Origin: Isoperla grammatica
Lineage: Eukaryota; Arthropoda; Insecta; Plecoptera; Perlodidae
Length of the DNA: 64,000 nt
Assembly (NCBI GenBank): GCA_945910005.1
Contig: OX246745.1
Location: 45,666,822-45,730,821, forward strand
Reading direction: 5' to 3'
Shown here: positions 10,779-25,000 of the stretch, piece by piece
How the letters are laid out: each line of letters opens with the position of its first letter
Position numbering within the stretch: the first letter of the stretch is position 1
Notes under the pieces: model-generated
The model's input: the letters and a program-made list of their open reading frames with translations, nothing else
What the model was told of the DNA's origin: nothing
The model's database searches: none
Program-made: the position numbers and the translations under genes

Positions 10779-12873
10779 TAGTACTGGAGGTTCTGGATAA
10801 AACTCTCAGAAAGCAGTTGCTTAAAGACCCTAAGTTGACCCTGACAAGTGCGATTGAGATATGCAGAGCAGCCGAACAGATAGATCTAGAGATGGCAAAC
10901 CTATCGGGCAATGACGACAGCCCTGGAGAACAGGTAAATTATGTGAACAATTCTAGGCCTATGACCAATGACAAGTCAACAGCAGACATTCCGGTCTTAA
11001 AGAAATGTAGGTTCTGTGGAGGCAAGCACAAGTGGGACAAGAATAAGTGTCAAGCTTATGGAAAGAAATGTGAAAATTGTGGAAAACAAAATCACTTTGC
11101 AAAGGTATGCCATCAAAAGAACGTACACATAGTACAAGAAGCTACTTCTCAAGACGAGTCTTCGAATGAAGAAATATTTTGGCTAGGCCAAACACACCAC
11201 ATTGGGATGCTCGAGAACGATAAAAGAACCAAGCAATTGTTTTCGGAACTCTTCATGCGCAAAGACAGCAAAAGTAAATACAAAAAAATAATTTGCCAAC
11301 TTGATTGTGGAGCAACGTGTAATGTAATGAATTACTCCGACTACAAGGCTCTATGTAGGAACGAAAATCCCGAAATATCGGCAAACAATATAAAATTGCG
11401 GTTTTATAATGGCAACACAATGCCGTCTTTGGGGCATGCCGATCTGTGGTGTGACCACTCTAACAAAAAGTTCCAACTATGCTTCCAGATTATCGAAGGA
11501 AAAGATAAGCCACTAATCGGTGCTGAAAGCTGTATACAAATGAACTTAATAGAAGTTAAAGCCAAGCTGGTACAAAAAGCCCAGTTAGTGGTAAATCAAG
11601 TACGTTTATCAGAAGAAAGCATTTTACGTGACTATAAGGACGTGTTCACAGGTTTAGGCTGTCTGGAAGGGGAACACCATATAGTCATAGATACGTCTGC
11701 CACCCCAGTTAAACACCATCCACGGAGAATACCAGCAGCTCTGAAGAAGGAGGTAAAAGAAAAAATTGATCAAATGACAAAAGCCGGAATACTAAGGAAA
11801 GTGACCAAATCATCGGAGTGGATCAGTAGCATGGTAATTGTCAAGACACCCAAGAAACTAAGAATTTGTTTAGATCCAAAAGACTTGAACAAGTGTATAA
11901 AAAGAGCACACTATCTCCTGCCAACAATAGAAGAGATTCTACCAGAGTTACATGCAGCTAAAGTCTTCAGTGTGTGTGATGCTAAAGATGGATATCTTCA
12001 GGTGAAATTGGATGAGGCTAGCAGTGACCTCACAACATTTTGGACGCCATTTGGCAGATATAAATGGTTAAGATTGCCTTTTGGCATATCGTCTGCTCCT
12101 GAAGAGTATCAGCGTCGACTGCACGAGCTTTTAGAAGGATTACATGGGATAGAGGTGATAGCCGATGATATTCTAGTATTTGGATGTGGAAATACAAACG
12201 AAGAAGCCCTTAGAGACCATGATGAAAAGCTAATTCAGCTTCTACAACGGGCAAGACAAGTAGGATTGAAGCTAAACAAGGATAAATTAAAGCTTAGGCT
12301 GACGGAAGTACCTTACATTGGTCACCTACTCACTAACAAAGGCGTTAAGGCAGACCCTAAGAAAACAGAAGCAATTTCCAAAATGCCACGACCCACAAAT
12401 CTAGCTGAAACACAAAGGGTAATAGGGTTTGTAATTTACTTAGCAAAATTCTTGCCACAACTGTCAGATGTATCTAAACCACTCAGGGACCTTATGAACG
12501 CAACAAGAATCGAAGAGGACAATTGGCAGTGGGACGATATCCATGAAGAGTCATTCCAAAACATCAAACGTCTCGCAGCAACTACGCCAGTTCTACTCTA
12601 TTACAATGTGAATAAACCCGTAACTATACAATGCGATGCAAGTGATTATGGACTAGGGGCTACCCTTCTACAAGATAATCAACCGGTGGCGTACGCGTCT
12701 AAGGCTCTCACAAAAACTGAACGTAACTATGCGTAAATAGAGAAGGAGTGCTTAGCCATAGTATTTGCATGTGAGAGGTTCAATCAGTACCTTAGCGGAA
12801 GAGAAATCATTGATGTAGATTCGGACCACAAGCCTCTAGAAGTAATCTTCAAAAAAGCTATTTTAACCGCGCC
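10779..12873 (+). pseudogene. gypsy element 1 gag C-terminus, protease, reverse transcriptase, RNase H
   Basis: Continues the gag frame cut at 3623. In order: two zinc knuckles (CRFCGGKHKWDKNKC and CENCGKQNHFAKVC), an aspartic protease motif changed from the usual D-T/S-G-A to DCGA (LDCGATCNVM), RT with FSVCDAKDGYLQVKL, LPFGISSAPEEYQRRL and the catalytic VIADDILVFG, and RNase H starting IQCDASDYGLGATLLQ. A TAA at 12734-12736 interrupts RNase H. The same frame then continues (IEKECLAIVFACERFNQYL) to a stop near 12876. The style matches K02A2.6-like gypsy pol. The product would process gag-pol and make cDNA. It is inactive because of the stops. Confidence 0.88.
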
Positions 12874-14400
12874 TTGAAGATTACAGCGAATGTTGTTACG
12901 TCTACAACGGTTCAACCTAAATGTGAGATAGAAAAAAGGCAAGGATGTGTATATAGCAGATTTATTGTCCAGGGCGTAGATAAGACAGTAACAACAGATG
13001 AGGCCATGAAGCAAACTCATGAAGAAGTGTACACTGTAGACAAAGAAGAAAGCATTTTTTGAAGAGATTCGGAATATTGAGTTGTCAGCAGATGGACAAA
13101 TACAACCAGAACGAATGAAACGCATCCAACAAGCAACATCAAGTGACAAAACTCTGCAAACGCTGACCACTGTGATAATGAATGGGTGGCCAGATCTGAA
13201 ATCAGAGTGTGAAACAGGAATTCAAGAATATTGGAACTTTAGAGAGGAACTTTCTATTCAAAATGGAATAATCTTTAAAGGTGTGAAGATAGTGATACCT
13301 GTTGAAATGAGGCATGAGATGCTGACACGCCTACATGCTTCTCATCTTGGAGTAGAAGCAAGTCTAAGAAAAGCAAGAGGAGTCATCTTCTGGCCACTTA
13401 TGATGAAAGATATAAGAAATAAAGTTAATGGCTGTGCCATTTGTCAAGAAATGGCATCAAAGCAACAACGAGAGCCGATGCTTACACATCCAACTCCACA
13501 GCGACCCTGGGAACGTATTGCTCTGGACATCTTCACAGTGAACAATGTTGAGTATCTAGTTATTGTAGATTATTTCTCCGACTACTGGGAATTAGATAGG
13601 CTGACTAGCGTATCCGCACAGTCAATAATCAAGATATGTAAGGTGCACTTTAGTACACATGGTATCCCAGACATAGTTGATACAGACAAAGGGACACAAT
13701 TAGACTGCAAAGAGTTTAAAAAGTTTGCAGAAGTATGGGACTTCAGTCATTGTACATCATCACCATACTACCATCAGTCAAATGGCAAAGCAGAGTCCGC
13801 AGTAAAAATTGCGAAGAAGATGGTGAAGAGAACGGGTAAAGATGGATCAGACTTACGTTTGGCAATCTTAGAGTGGCGAAACACTCCGTCTCAAGGTATG
13901 CAATCGAGCCCAGCTCAGCGTCTTCTATCACGAAGAACCAGAACATTACTGCCAGTCGCTACAAGTCTACTGCATCCAGTGGTGAAGAAGGAGGTTCCAG
14001 AAAAAATAAACGAAAAGAAGCAAAAGTACAAAATGCACTATGACAAAGCAAGCAAGTCGTTGCAACCTCTTAACTTTGGACAAAATATTCGCGTTCAACT
14101 CAACCCAGAGCGCCGAGCAGATCCTTGGCGTTAGGCACAATAGCTACAAGTCTGGGGTCAAGGTCATACGTTGTAGATGTAGAGGGTCACCAATTCCGGC
14201 GAAATCGTCGCGACATTCGACCACGACATGAGCCCCAAGATAGGAGTTCCGAGTTGTTGCAGCCAGTACTCGAGGAGCAGCCCCAGGAGCATCAACCGGA
14301 TGTCTCAATCAGTGCTGAACCTACAACATCTAGGGCAGTCATGGGGAGCACCACAAGGACAGGCCGCGTTATCGTCAAACCCGCTAGATATACAGTGTAG
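12874..14400 (+). pseudogene. gypsy element 1 RNase H tail, integrase and C-terminal domain
   Basis: After a frame change the tail of RNase H is in 12874-13062. The integrase frame is 13082-14134: zinc-binding HHCC region (LHASHLG ... CAICQ), then catalytic-core acidic positions in LDIFTVNN, VDTDKGTQL and NGKAESAVK. The middle motif reads DTDKGTQ where gypsy integrases usually have SDNG(P/T)Q. A further frame change near 14125-14134 leads to the C-terminal part (SLGSRSYVVDVEGHQFRRNR), ending at 14400. Integrase would insert the cDNA. Three frame breaks show that it is dead. Confidence 0.85.
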
Positions 14401-14530
14401 TGTGTACACGAATGCTATAGTGAATTTAAGTTGATAATCATAACATTTTTACATCGGTTATATATTTGTTTGTTCTTCATGTGACTAAGTGTTTAAAATA
14501 TTATATAAAGCAAACATCATCAACAATCTA

Positions 14531-14940
14531 AAAGAAAGGGAAGATGTTACAATGTTGGCTACTTGATGTTACAATGTAAGTAGGGAGAAAATGCCGGTTC
14601 TGGCACAGGACATGACCTTTGACCTTGACCCCGCCACCGTCGCCTGCCGCTCGTCACCGCGAGGCGCTTGATTAGTCACTGTGTGACCTTGAACAGATTG
14701 CAACTCAGGATGACTCCGCCCACCGCTCACTGGTTGGAGACCCGTGCGAGTTTTTCTAACAGCTGGGTCGAGTATTTAGAAAAAAAATGACTCATCCACA
14801 ACAATCACAAGGCATTGTTGATGACACAGGTTCGTCACCTACCTACTGCAATCATTGTATATAGTTTAAACTAACTATGCATAGATCTCCGCAGTAAACA
14901 AATGAATATTCTAAGAATTTAATCAAACATAAAAAGTTTT
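14531..14940 (+). repeat. Polypurine tract and first part of the 3' LTR of gypsy element 1
   Basis: AAAGAAAGGGAAGA (14531-14544) is a typical plus-strand primer tract. It is followed at once by TGTTACAATGTTGG (14545), the LTR start. The LTR continues as single-copy-looking sequence with a GTATTTAGAAAA segment that could be the TATA region. Its right-hand limit is uncertain because later insertions separate it from the LTR end at 26234-26255. Confidence 0.7.
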
Positions 14941-16025
<1,085 letters not shown>

Positions 16026-16027
<2 letters not shown>

Positions 16028-17172
16028 CTGTGTACCACCCACAGCTCTGTCGAGGGATCTCGAACCCTACCTTCTTAATAGACTCAAAAGAGCTATATCA
16101 GACTACAAGACTACTGTTTGCATGTTCGTGTGATTGTGTATATTCCATAAAACGCATTTTTTTAAATAACCCAATCACTTTTCGTTTCTTTACTATTTTA
16201 AATACCCTGTATAAACTAACAGTATGTGAGTGACAATATATTACCAATGTTATTTCATGTAAACCACTCGAACCGAGGATATTACGCATCACGTTGTTCT
16301 TTGATTTACACATTAAAATGTACATATTTTTGCATGTATACAAATCAACAAAAATAGACTCACCTAGTATTTGTTTTTAAATATATTTCAAATTTTTTAA
16401 AATGTTATAACAATGAAAGTTCTTAGTTGTTAATACCATGATGCAACTAATTGTCTTCAAAGTATAAATAGTGACACCATCATAGTTGCTATGATGCTTA
16501 TCATCATGTGGTATGCTTGCGTCTAGAGACACGTTTTTTTTTTTGTGACGTCGATTTTAGATAATGTACTGGTGAACTGAAATCAGTGAAAGTTTTGGAA
16601 ACACTTCAAAATGCTAATTTTATAATATATAATCTCACACACCTGTTTCCAAAAATCGAGCCAGGAAGTGGTTAGCCCTCCAATCTCTGAGGCATAGAAT
16701 CAATTAATAATAAAATAGAAAAATTCATGCCAAATGTAAAATCAATCAATGCTAAAACACATATCTCTACTTATGTCATATCAAAATTGTTAATTTATTT
16801 TATTTTACTTCATACTTGCATCAACTTAAATAGAATCGGTTTTTATCTAGCTTGTTATTTTGTCTATTTGAGGGTTACAGTGGCACATAGATTTATCGTG
16901 AATGTTATCTATAGTAGGCCTACATTAAGTTATTCAAGTTCTATATAGGATATGTTGAGATGGAAAGGATTTAAATAAGAGAGAAGTACACAAACGTAGA
17001 TGATATTCTTTTATTATAATGTAATACAGATTTAATGTTACACTTAAAAAGTCAAACAAATAGTATATGTAAACCAGATGGTGAATCACACTAGAGCAAG
17101 ATATTCCAGTCTCTAATTCGAACTTTAGTGCGAATCACCTCCAGATATATTTACATTACATATACTTTACAA
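16026..17172. other. AT-rich sequence, no gene seen
   Basis: No coding segment, terminal repeat or RNA gene could be recognised. The last 150 bases could be downstream sequence of the polymerase gene on the minus strand. Confidence 0.4.
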
Positions 17173-19781
17173 TCACATTTTTTTAATTTTATAATGTCCA
17201 TACGCAAATGTAGTAACACCATCAGAGTTGATGTAACGTTTATCATCGTATGGAGAGAGGGTCTGCTTCCTTTGTTTGATTGTATATAGTTCATGATTTA
17301 TACTTCTAATAGATACCATACCAGCACTGTACATTTTTCGGAATAATAAACACTTTCTATAGTCAGCGTGTCGAATATGGTGTTTTAAAGTTGCTCTTAC
17401 AATGCCCTTACCCACTTTTTTATTATTATCAGAGTCATTAGCTAAAATGGAGTACATCTTAGCTCTCAAACCAACAAACTCTCGAACAGGCTTACCTTCC
17501 ATTTCATCCTTAAATTTTCCCAGAACTTTCATGTTTTTCTTACTAAAAAGTGTATGATCTTTAGGAAAATTAGACGTATCAAACAAATGTTCATCTGACT
17601 TCATGTCCTCGTAAAGATCTTTTGTTTCAATTTCGTAACACAGAGAGTCAGTATCGGTGAAAAGAAGCTGTGCTCGATTGCCATACTTATTTTTTTGTGT
17701 AATTGTAGTGAAAGTCATACATTACAGCTTTACTTAAATCTAAAATACTAAAGCCTGCATATATTGGACGGTTTAAAATAAGAGTTTTCTTCTTACTATG
17801 CACAGCTACTAAGTTATTTTGAAACATTTTAAATCCTTCAAAGGCGGGAGAAGCCACAAGTTTTAACATTCTTCTTTTATTGTTCACCAGTGTAACATTG
17901 ATTCGTTTACGCATATTTTCTATTAATTTACCAAACAGACTGTTGACCATCAATTTGTATAGATTACGCTCGAAGGTGTTGTGAGCATTCTAACGTTTAT
18001 TTGTGTTGAAATCTACATATGGCTTCAACCAAGGGCTTTGGCTAAATTCAAGCACTTTATGAATTTTTAAGAGCTTCATACCTAATGACAGGTACTGCTT
18101 CAAATTTCTGTAGTGTATAATGTAGTTCTTTTTATTGTTTAAGTTTGGAGTCAACTTAGTGACTTTAGTATTCAACCTAATATCTAAATCATCTACAAGA
18201 TTTTCACTGTATGGCGATATCATATTCTTCGAAATAGTAATTTTTTCTGGAGCTAGAGGATAATCGTTATGTATGTCATGTAACTCTACAGGATATTCCA
18301 AATCTACTTCTAATATGTAGCCGGTGTTTGAGTCGTTAGGTACATTCTCAAATGTAATATTTTCAATCTCACCTTTAGCCAACCATTTGAATCCACTTAT
18401 GGGGAGATAATCAGACATGGCCACACCGTATAGATTGTTACAATCCCAATAAGTAATAAATTTGGATGGTTTATCAGAATCAAACCCCTCAACATATTTA
18501 TTATTAGCTTCCGAGAATCGTTTAGATATTGTAGATACACCCCCTCTTATTCCATTTTCAATAAACAAGTACATATTCGGGTCTGTAAACAATTCTAATT
18601 GAACACCAGTCATCTTCAAACAAGCATGGAATGTGAGACCAGAGCTGGTGTAATTGTGCGCTGGATCTAATCCGTAATTATCTAAACATAGTAATCTAAA
18701 ATTTTCAAAAACATCAGCTAAAAGACATACATCAGTTTTTACGTATAGATCCTGATATTCACCAAGGTTTTTTATGTCGAAAGCTTTCCAAACATCGACT
18801 GCGTGTTTATAGTCAATATCACTTAAATCTTCACCTGTAAGAACATTGTGAAAGAACTTTTGTGCTGGTAGATTAGTTTCAAGAAATTTTTCTTCAGAAT
18901 CAAGATAATCATATGGGAACACTCCCTTACGTAAAAGAAGATGAATTTTATCTTGATGAAAACATTTTTTAAGTGTTACAAACCGGTCAATTCCGTAACC
19001 AACAAGATTATTTACCAATGAATCTAGTGAATCGTTTAAAAACTGGTACGAGTCAATGAAACGAAGATTTGATACAGAAAAAGAGATGTACTTTTCAACA
19101 GTGTTGGGGATGACTGAAATTCTTCTGTTTTTAATTTTACCAAGTTTTTGCATTATTAGATGCGAGTCATATCCTCGTAGGTTATGAAAAACAACTGGTA
19201 TATATTTCGCTTGTGTGTAAGCTAGATTACATTTATTGTGGACGGCACCTCGATAAATACCATCTAAATGGTTGTGATCTCTTACTCGATCCAAGCCTAA
19301 AGCTTTGTTGCAAATATGACAAATAACAGCTTCTTTAAATGATTTTTTGTCATGATCTGTCATAACTATAGGGACTACCTTGGACATAATTTTACATAAG
19401 TTATCCTCTTCACTTAACATTGCATCTAAAAACTTGTCGACTGCTTGTGAACCCCGATAAACTACAGGTTGTTTTAAGGAGTTACCTTTAGAATCAACAA
19501 TAACATAGGAAAATCCCGATGGTTCATGATTTGTGACTTGAGTTGTGTGTGATATATCACTTGTTTGGTCGCAACCTAAGATCTTTCTAGAAATACACTC
19601 AAAATCAGCATATATAATGAATGGTACTTTTAATGAGAATTGAACATCTTTGAATTTTAAAATATTGTCTTCTTCGGTGGGTAATTGAATTTTTTGTGGA
19701 TCGTGTTGACTACATAATGTATGATGTTCCTCTCTTAGCTTTTGAGTAGTAAATCTATGTAGGCACAGATAACAGTAAAAT
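17173..19781 (-). pseudogene. Polinton/Maverick-type protein-primed DNA polymerase B, 5' end lost in gap
   Basis: On the minus strand: a C2H2-like finger (CYLCLHRF ... HHTLC) next to the gap, exonuclease motifs (IIYADFECI near 19620; YDSHLIMQKLG; TDVCLLADVF), palm motif A (DCNNLYGVAMSDYLP), motif B (NSLFGKL near 17940) and motif C with catalytic aspartates (DTDSLCYE near 17650). The order and the DTDS form fit family B polymerases that replicate Polintons and relatives. The frame is broken near 17990-17953 and 17718-17687. No integrase, capsid or terminal repeat is visible, so it is a fragment. It could also belong to a related virus-like element. Confidence 0.85.
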
Positions 19782-19981
19782 NNNNNNNNNNNNNNNNNNN
19801 NNNNNNNNNNNNNNNNNNNNNNNNNNNNNNNNNNNNNNNNNNNNNNNNNNNNNNNNNNNNNNNNNNNNNNNNNNNNNNNNNNNNNNNNNNNNNNNNNNNN
19901 NNNNNNNNNNNNNNNNNNNNNNNNNNNNNNNNNNNNNNNNNNNNNNNNNNNNNNNNNNNNNNNNNNNNNNNNNNNNNNNNN
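19782..19981. other. Assembly gap (200 N)
   Basis: Exactly 200 N, so probably a placeholder of unknown true length. To the left is Polinton polymerase sequence. To the right is the middle of a gypsy 2 LTR. The missing part of that LTR alone is about 580 bp by comparison with 25273-25852. Confidence 0.99.
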
Positions 19982-20362
19982 GATAGATATTAGCGAAAAG
20001 ATCGATACTATAATTATTAATGTACATAACTTAGTCAATTATTCAATGGTATACACATGATTACTATTATCTAGGTGAAAGTGAACTTTACCGTGCAAAC
20101 ACAAGACAATTTGTTGTTTATGTTGTTTATGTTTATATTATAATATTATCTTATAATCTTGGTACAATTTATTAATATTCAATATCAAAATATTGAGAAG
20201 GATTTTGTTCGTGATTGGTTTCCTTCAACAAACTCAATTACGTGGCGCCCATCCTACCCATTCTCCACTCTTGAAGAAAACAACCCACGCTCACCCCGAT
20301 TAGATGCTTTGCCCGGCCATGCAGGTCAACATGTATTGTTCCCGTCAAATACGGGTGTAACA
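19982..20362 (+). repeat. 5' LTR of gypsy element 2 (truncated by the gap)
   Basis: Ends ACGGGTGTAACA. Corresponds to the last 381 bp of the 3' LTR. An open frame inside the LTR (20159-20440, repeated at 26030) is not a gene. Confidence 0.9.
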
Positions 20363-20366
20363 AAAA

Positions 20367-20380
20367 TGGCGCCCAACGTT
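20367..20380 (+). promoter_or_regulatory. Primer-binding site of gypsy element 2
   Basis: TGGCGCCCAACGTT lies four bases after the LTR end. The TGG start fits a tRNA CCA terminus. The leader 20381-20788 holds no recognisable gene. Confidence 0.7.
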
Positions 20381-20788
20381 AAGGCACTCGATAGAAATTC
20401 CGCCTACACATTGAGAATCATGACTGCATGTTTCATTTAGACAAGACGTGGAGATTGGGTAGATTTGTAAATAAATTTGTATTGTATAAGTACCCTATTG
20501 TAAACATATGGTTATAATTGTATTATGTACTATATTCCTACTTTATTGCAATCAGATAGCTGATAATTATTATTTAGGTGCAACTTACTGTCTGCAATAT
20601 TTTTAGTGTAACAATTTATTCTAGAACTGTTTACCAATCTGTGCAGCTCTGCAGGTGGGTTGAATGCTTTAGTGAACGTTGGTTTGTTTACAAAACTGTA
20701 CATCTTGAATGTATTGTTTAAACTGTTTATTGAATGGTGACTAATTTAAGAACATTATTGCGGCAATAATTAAAATCAAATTGTTACC

Positions 20789-22072
20789 ATGGCAGTTTAT
20801 CGTTTATTACGCGATGAACTAGAATACGAATTAGAAGTAAGAGGTGTAACAGGGTGTCGAGTCCTATGCGCAAAACGGCTACGTCAGTTTCTTAAAATTG
20901 AAAAAGAAGGCAAAACAGGAAATTATCCGCCAATAAGACGTGACCGCTAACGACGAATTAAAAATATGTTTCGACCAAGTTAGCAGATATCGAGAATCTT
21001 CTTCAAACAATTAATAACGATAGTACTTCTAGTGACATTGAGAAGATTGAAGTAAAATTAGACCACGTTTTTTGAACGCGCTAAACGGATTTCGGGCGAT
21101 GATACGATTAATGCAGCCACGGTCAACTATATTAACAATGGCTTTAGACAATTATGAGTCACTTGAAAATTCACGACAAATTAATTGGTCGAGGAAAACC
21201 CGACGAGTATAGTACATACAGCAACCGTTGCGCCTGAAAGCAGTTATACGAAAACTAAGATTCCTGTGTGTAAGTGGGATATCAGTTTTAATGGAGATCC
21301 TAGGGGCATAAATGTAAACGCATTCATTGAACGAGTAGACGAATTAAGGATAGCTCGTCAAATTAGCAAAGAAGAATTATGGGATTCGGCGATCGATCTT
21401 TTCAAAGGCTCTGCAATGATATGGTTTCGCGCAATTAGACGAGAGGTACACGATTGGGATGAACTTCTAATTTCTTTAAGAAAAGAATTTCAACCACCTG
21501 ACTATGAAGAACAGTTATGGGACGAAATACGAGTAAGGACACAAGGTCCAGATGAACGAATTGGCTTATATTTAGCAACCATGGAAAATTTATTTGCACG
21601 TTTACCAGGAAGAGTTGAGGAAGCGGACAAACTTAAAATTTTGAGAAAAAATATTGATCCTTATTTTATAGATCGTTTGGCCCTACAGAAAATAGAATCA
21701 ATTTATGATCTGCTAGAGGTATGCCGTCAGCTAGAGCGAGGAAAACTTTTGGTTGAGCGATTTCAAAGACCAGTCACCAATAAAAAGATACCACCACTCG
21801 AACCAGACCTTGCATACTGTACGTCTAAATTCCATATTTCTACGGTAGAAACATCAAAAACCACCCCTCAAGAAGTAGGAAGATCACCTAATGTAGATCA
21901 ACCCTCTAAACAGGCGTCACGGAAATCCGCGTGTTGGAATTGTAAAAAAGTAGGACTTGGATTTAGATCGTGCCAAGAACCGCCGTCGAGATTCTGTTTT
22001 AAATGTGGATACGCTGATGTATATATTGCTACGTGCCCGCAGTGTAATAAACAGGGAAACGAGCACCGGTAA
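20789..22072 (+). pseudogene. gag of gypsy element 2, N-terminal part frameshifted
   Basis: The likely start is ATG 20789 (context TTACCATGG), giving a 53-residue start (RDELEYELEVRGV) that runs into TAA at 20948. Between 20951 and 21184 coding-like pieces occur in shifting frames with stops. From about 21185 the frame is open to 22072 and contains the retrotransposon gag core (WFRAIRREVHDWDELLISL ... YLATMENLFARL) and a C-terminal cysteine cluster (CWNCKKVG, CFKCGYADV). In the first knuckle the histidine expected after KKVG is replaced by leucine. The TTG at 21185 is not a real start. Gag would assemble particles; this copy probably cannot. Confidence 0.8.
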
Positions 22073-25000
22073 TGTCTAGTGGTCGAACGCATTACCGTGC
22101 AGTTAAACAGGCCACCGACGAATGGAAACATTGGTGTAAGTTAGTATCACACTTTATGAAAAATGAACCCAAACTGAGCTACCTGTTAGAAAACAAGGAA
22201 GATGATGACCGGTTATTTGTAACCACAGATATTCTAGGAACTATGTTACCAGGCTTACTCGATTCTGGAGCTAGTCGATCCGTGTTAGGGGAAAAAGGAT
22301 TCCAGAAACTTAAACATTTACGCCTTAATATTCAGTCACCCGGAACACTGCAAATCATGACAGCTTGTGGACAGAGATGTAAGGTAAACGGGGTAATAGA
22401 GCTTCCTATGAAAATTGAAGGAGAATTTAAATTGATTGAAGTATTGTATGTGCCTGAAGTCTCGACTGAATTGATACTTGGACTAGACTTTTGGAAGACC
22501 ATGGGTATAGTACCGAACGTTGTCGCAGGTTCATGGAAATTCTCACGAGAGGAGGAACTCAGTTATATCTCGGGGATAACCAAGATCCAAAGTAACTTTA
22601 CGGAAAATGATCAGGAAAAAGTTCAAGAGTTCCTTGCCAAGTATTGTATTCCCACAGAAGACAGATTAGGATGTACAACGTTAGTGAAGCATAAAATTGA
22701 CACTGGCACAGCAGAACCCATCAAACAACGATATTATCCCGTATCGCCAGCCAAACAAAACCTGATTAACCAAGAACTTGATTCAATGTTAACACAGGGT
22801 ATAGTTGAACCGTCACAGAGTGCATGGTCTTCTCCTATCGTCCTGTTAGAGAAACCGGATGGATCTAAAAGATTTGTAGTAGATCTACGGAAGGTTGACC
22901 AAGTTACAAAACGAGATGCATATCCACTCCCCTACGTATCCTCAATTTTAGATCGGTTACGAGATTCAAACGTTCTCTCATCAATCGACTTAAAGAGAGC
23001 GTATTGGCAAGTACCTCTCGAGGAGAGTAGCAAGGAGAAAACTGCGTTTACAGTACCTGGAAGAGGTCTATTCCATTTTACTAGAATGCCGTTTGGACTA
23101 CACAACTCTCCAGCTACCTGGCAGAGACTCATCGATAAAATTCTTGGTCCCGATCTTGAGCCATATGTATTCGTATACTTAGACGATATAATCATAACAA
23201 CGTCAACGATCGAGGAACACTTAAGAATTCTCGAAGAAGTGTTAAAACGATTACATGCAGCGGGTCTTTCCATTAATAAAGATAAATGTGTCTTTGGGCG
23301 ATCCGAACTCAAGTATCTAGGATACGTTGTTGATAGTCATGGACTGAGAGTTGACCCAAGTAAGGTTGAATCAATCCTCCATTATCCCCGACCTACTACA
23401 GCCAAAGAAGTACGTCGATTCATAGGTCTTACGTCATGGTATAGGAGATTTGTACCGAATTTCTCTACTTTAATTTCTCCACTGACCCAATTAACCAGAA
23501 AACGACAAAAATTTGTATGGAGTGAAGAAGCTGAAGAATCATTTCGACTGCTGAAAGAAAAATTAGTCGAGGCACCGATAATGAGCTGTCCAGATTTCAC
23601 TCTTCCCTTTGTTTTGCAAACTGATGCCTCTGCATATGGATTAGGGTGGGTTCTCTCACAGAGCTTTGAAGACGGTGAACACGTAATCGCATATGGAAGT
23701 AGGAGTTTGACAAGGCAAGAACGCAATCTCTCTACGACGGAAAGAGAATGTCTCGCTGTGATATGGGGTATAGAGAAAAATCGGCATTACCTTGAAGGAA
23801 CCCACTTTACGGTGATAACAGACCACTATTCACTCCTTTGGCTACACAACCTGAACGATCCCGGAGGAAAACTGTCAAGATGGTCTCTTCGTTTACAACC
23901 GTATGATTTTAGTATAGTCCATAGGAAAGGAAGTGAACACCTGGTGCCAGATGCATTATCACGAGCGGTACCGGTTGACTTGATAACCATCTCACCAGAA
24001 ATAACAGATAAATGGTACCTAAAAATGAAGAAACAAATCCAAGAACATCCCTTACAATTTCCACTATGGAGATTGGACGAAGGTAACCTCTATAAAAATG
24101 TAAATGGATGGAAACTTGTAATACCAAAAGACTCCCGAATGTGTGTTTATAAAGAATGTCATGATGATCCAACATCAGGTCATTTGGGTATATATAAAAC
24201 ATACAAACGTATGTCACAACTTTACTATTGGCCCAAGATGCGTAGCGATGTTGGACGCTATGTAAATCATTGCACGATATGCATTCAGTACAAACCTGAA
24301 CAGAGATTACCAGCCGGACTGATGGGAAAATCCCGTAAGATAGAACAGCCCTGGCAACTCATTTCAACTGATCTCCTTGGACCATTCCCGCGCTCTTCGA
24401 AAGGGAATAAATATATTTTAGTAGTGTCAGATTGGTTCACCAAATACACTTTACTCTTCCCTCTTCGGTCCGCAACGGCTACGAGGATTTGCCGACATAT
24501 AGAGGAAGATGTCATATTAATGTACGGAGCACCACAAATAATTGTGTGCGATAATGGCCCACAGTACGCCGGGAAAGAAATGAAAGCCCTAGCAAAAACT
24601 TACCAATCACATATTTTCTTTAACGCAAAATACCATCCCCAAGTGAACCCAACTGAACGAATCAACCGAGTAATCAAAACCATGATTGCGTCATATGTTG
24701 AAGAAAAGCATACGAAGTGGGATGCCCATTTGGCAAAATTAGGTTACGCACTTCGGACCGCAACACATGAGGTGACCGGCTACACCCCTGCGTATCTTAA
24801 CTTCGCCAGAGAAATACACATTTCAGGAAAGGTATATGGAACAATATCCGCCACGGAAGAAGAGGTACCGGAAATAGCCTCAAGATCCGAAATAAACCAA
24901 AAAGCAAAGACTTTAAAAGAAGTGTACCAAGAAGTAAATAAACGTCTTCAGCATGCCTACGAGCAAAGCGCCAAACGATATAACCTTCGCCGCAGACCAG

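Noticed and set aside
20159..20440. 93-codon frame in gypsy 2 LTR
   Set aside because: Repeated in the 3' LTR, no domain, extends across the primer-binding site.
21185..21187. TTG as start of gypsy 2 gag
   Set aside because: Conserved gag sequence lies upstream in shifted frames with an ATG in good context at 20789; the TTG is only where the frame opens.
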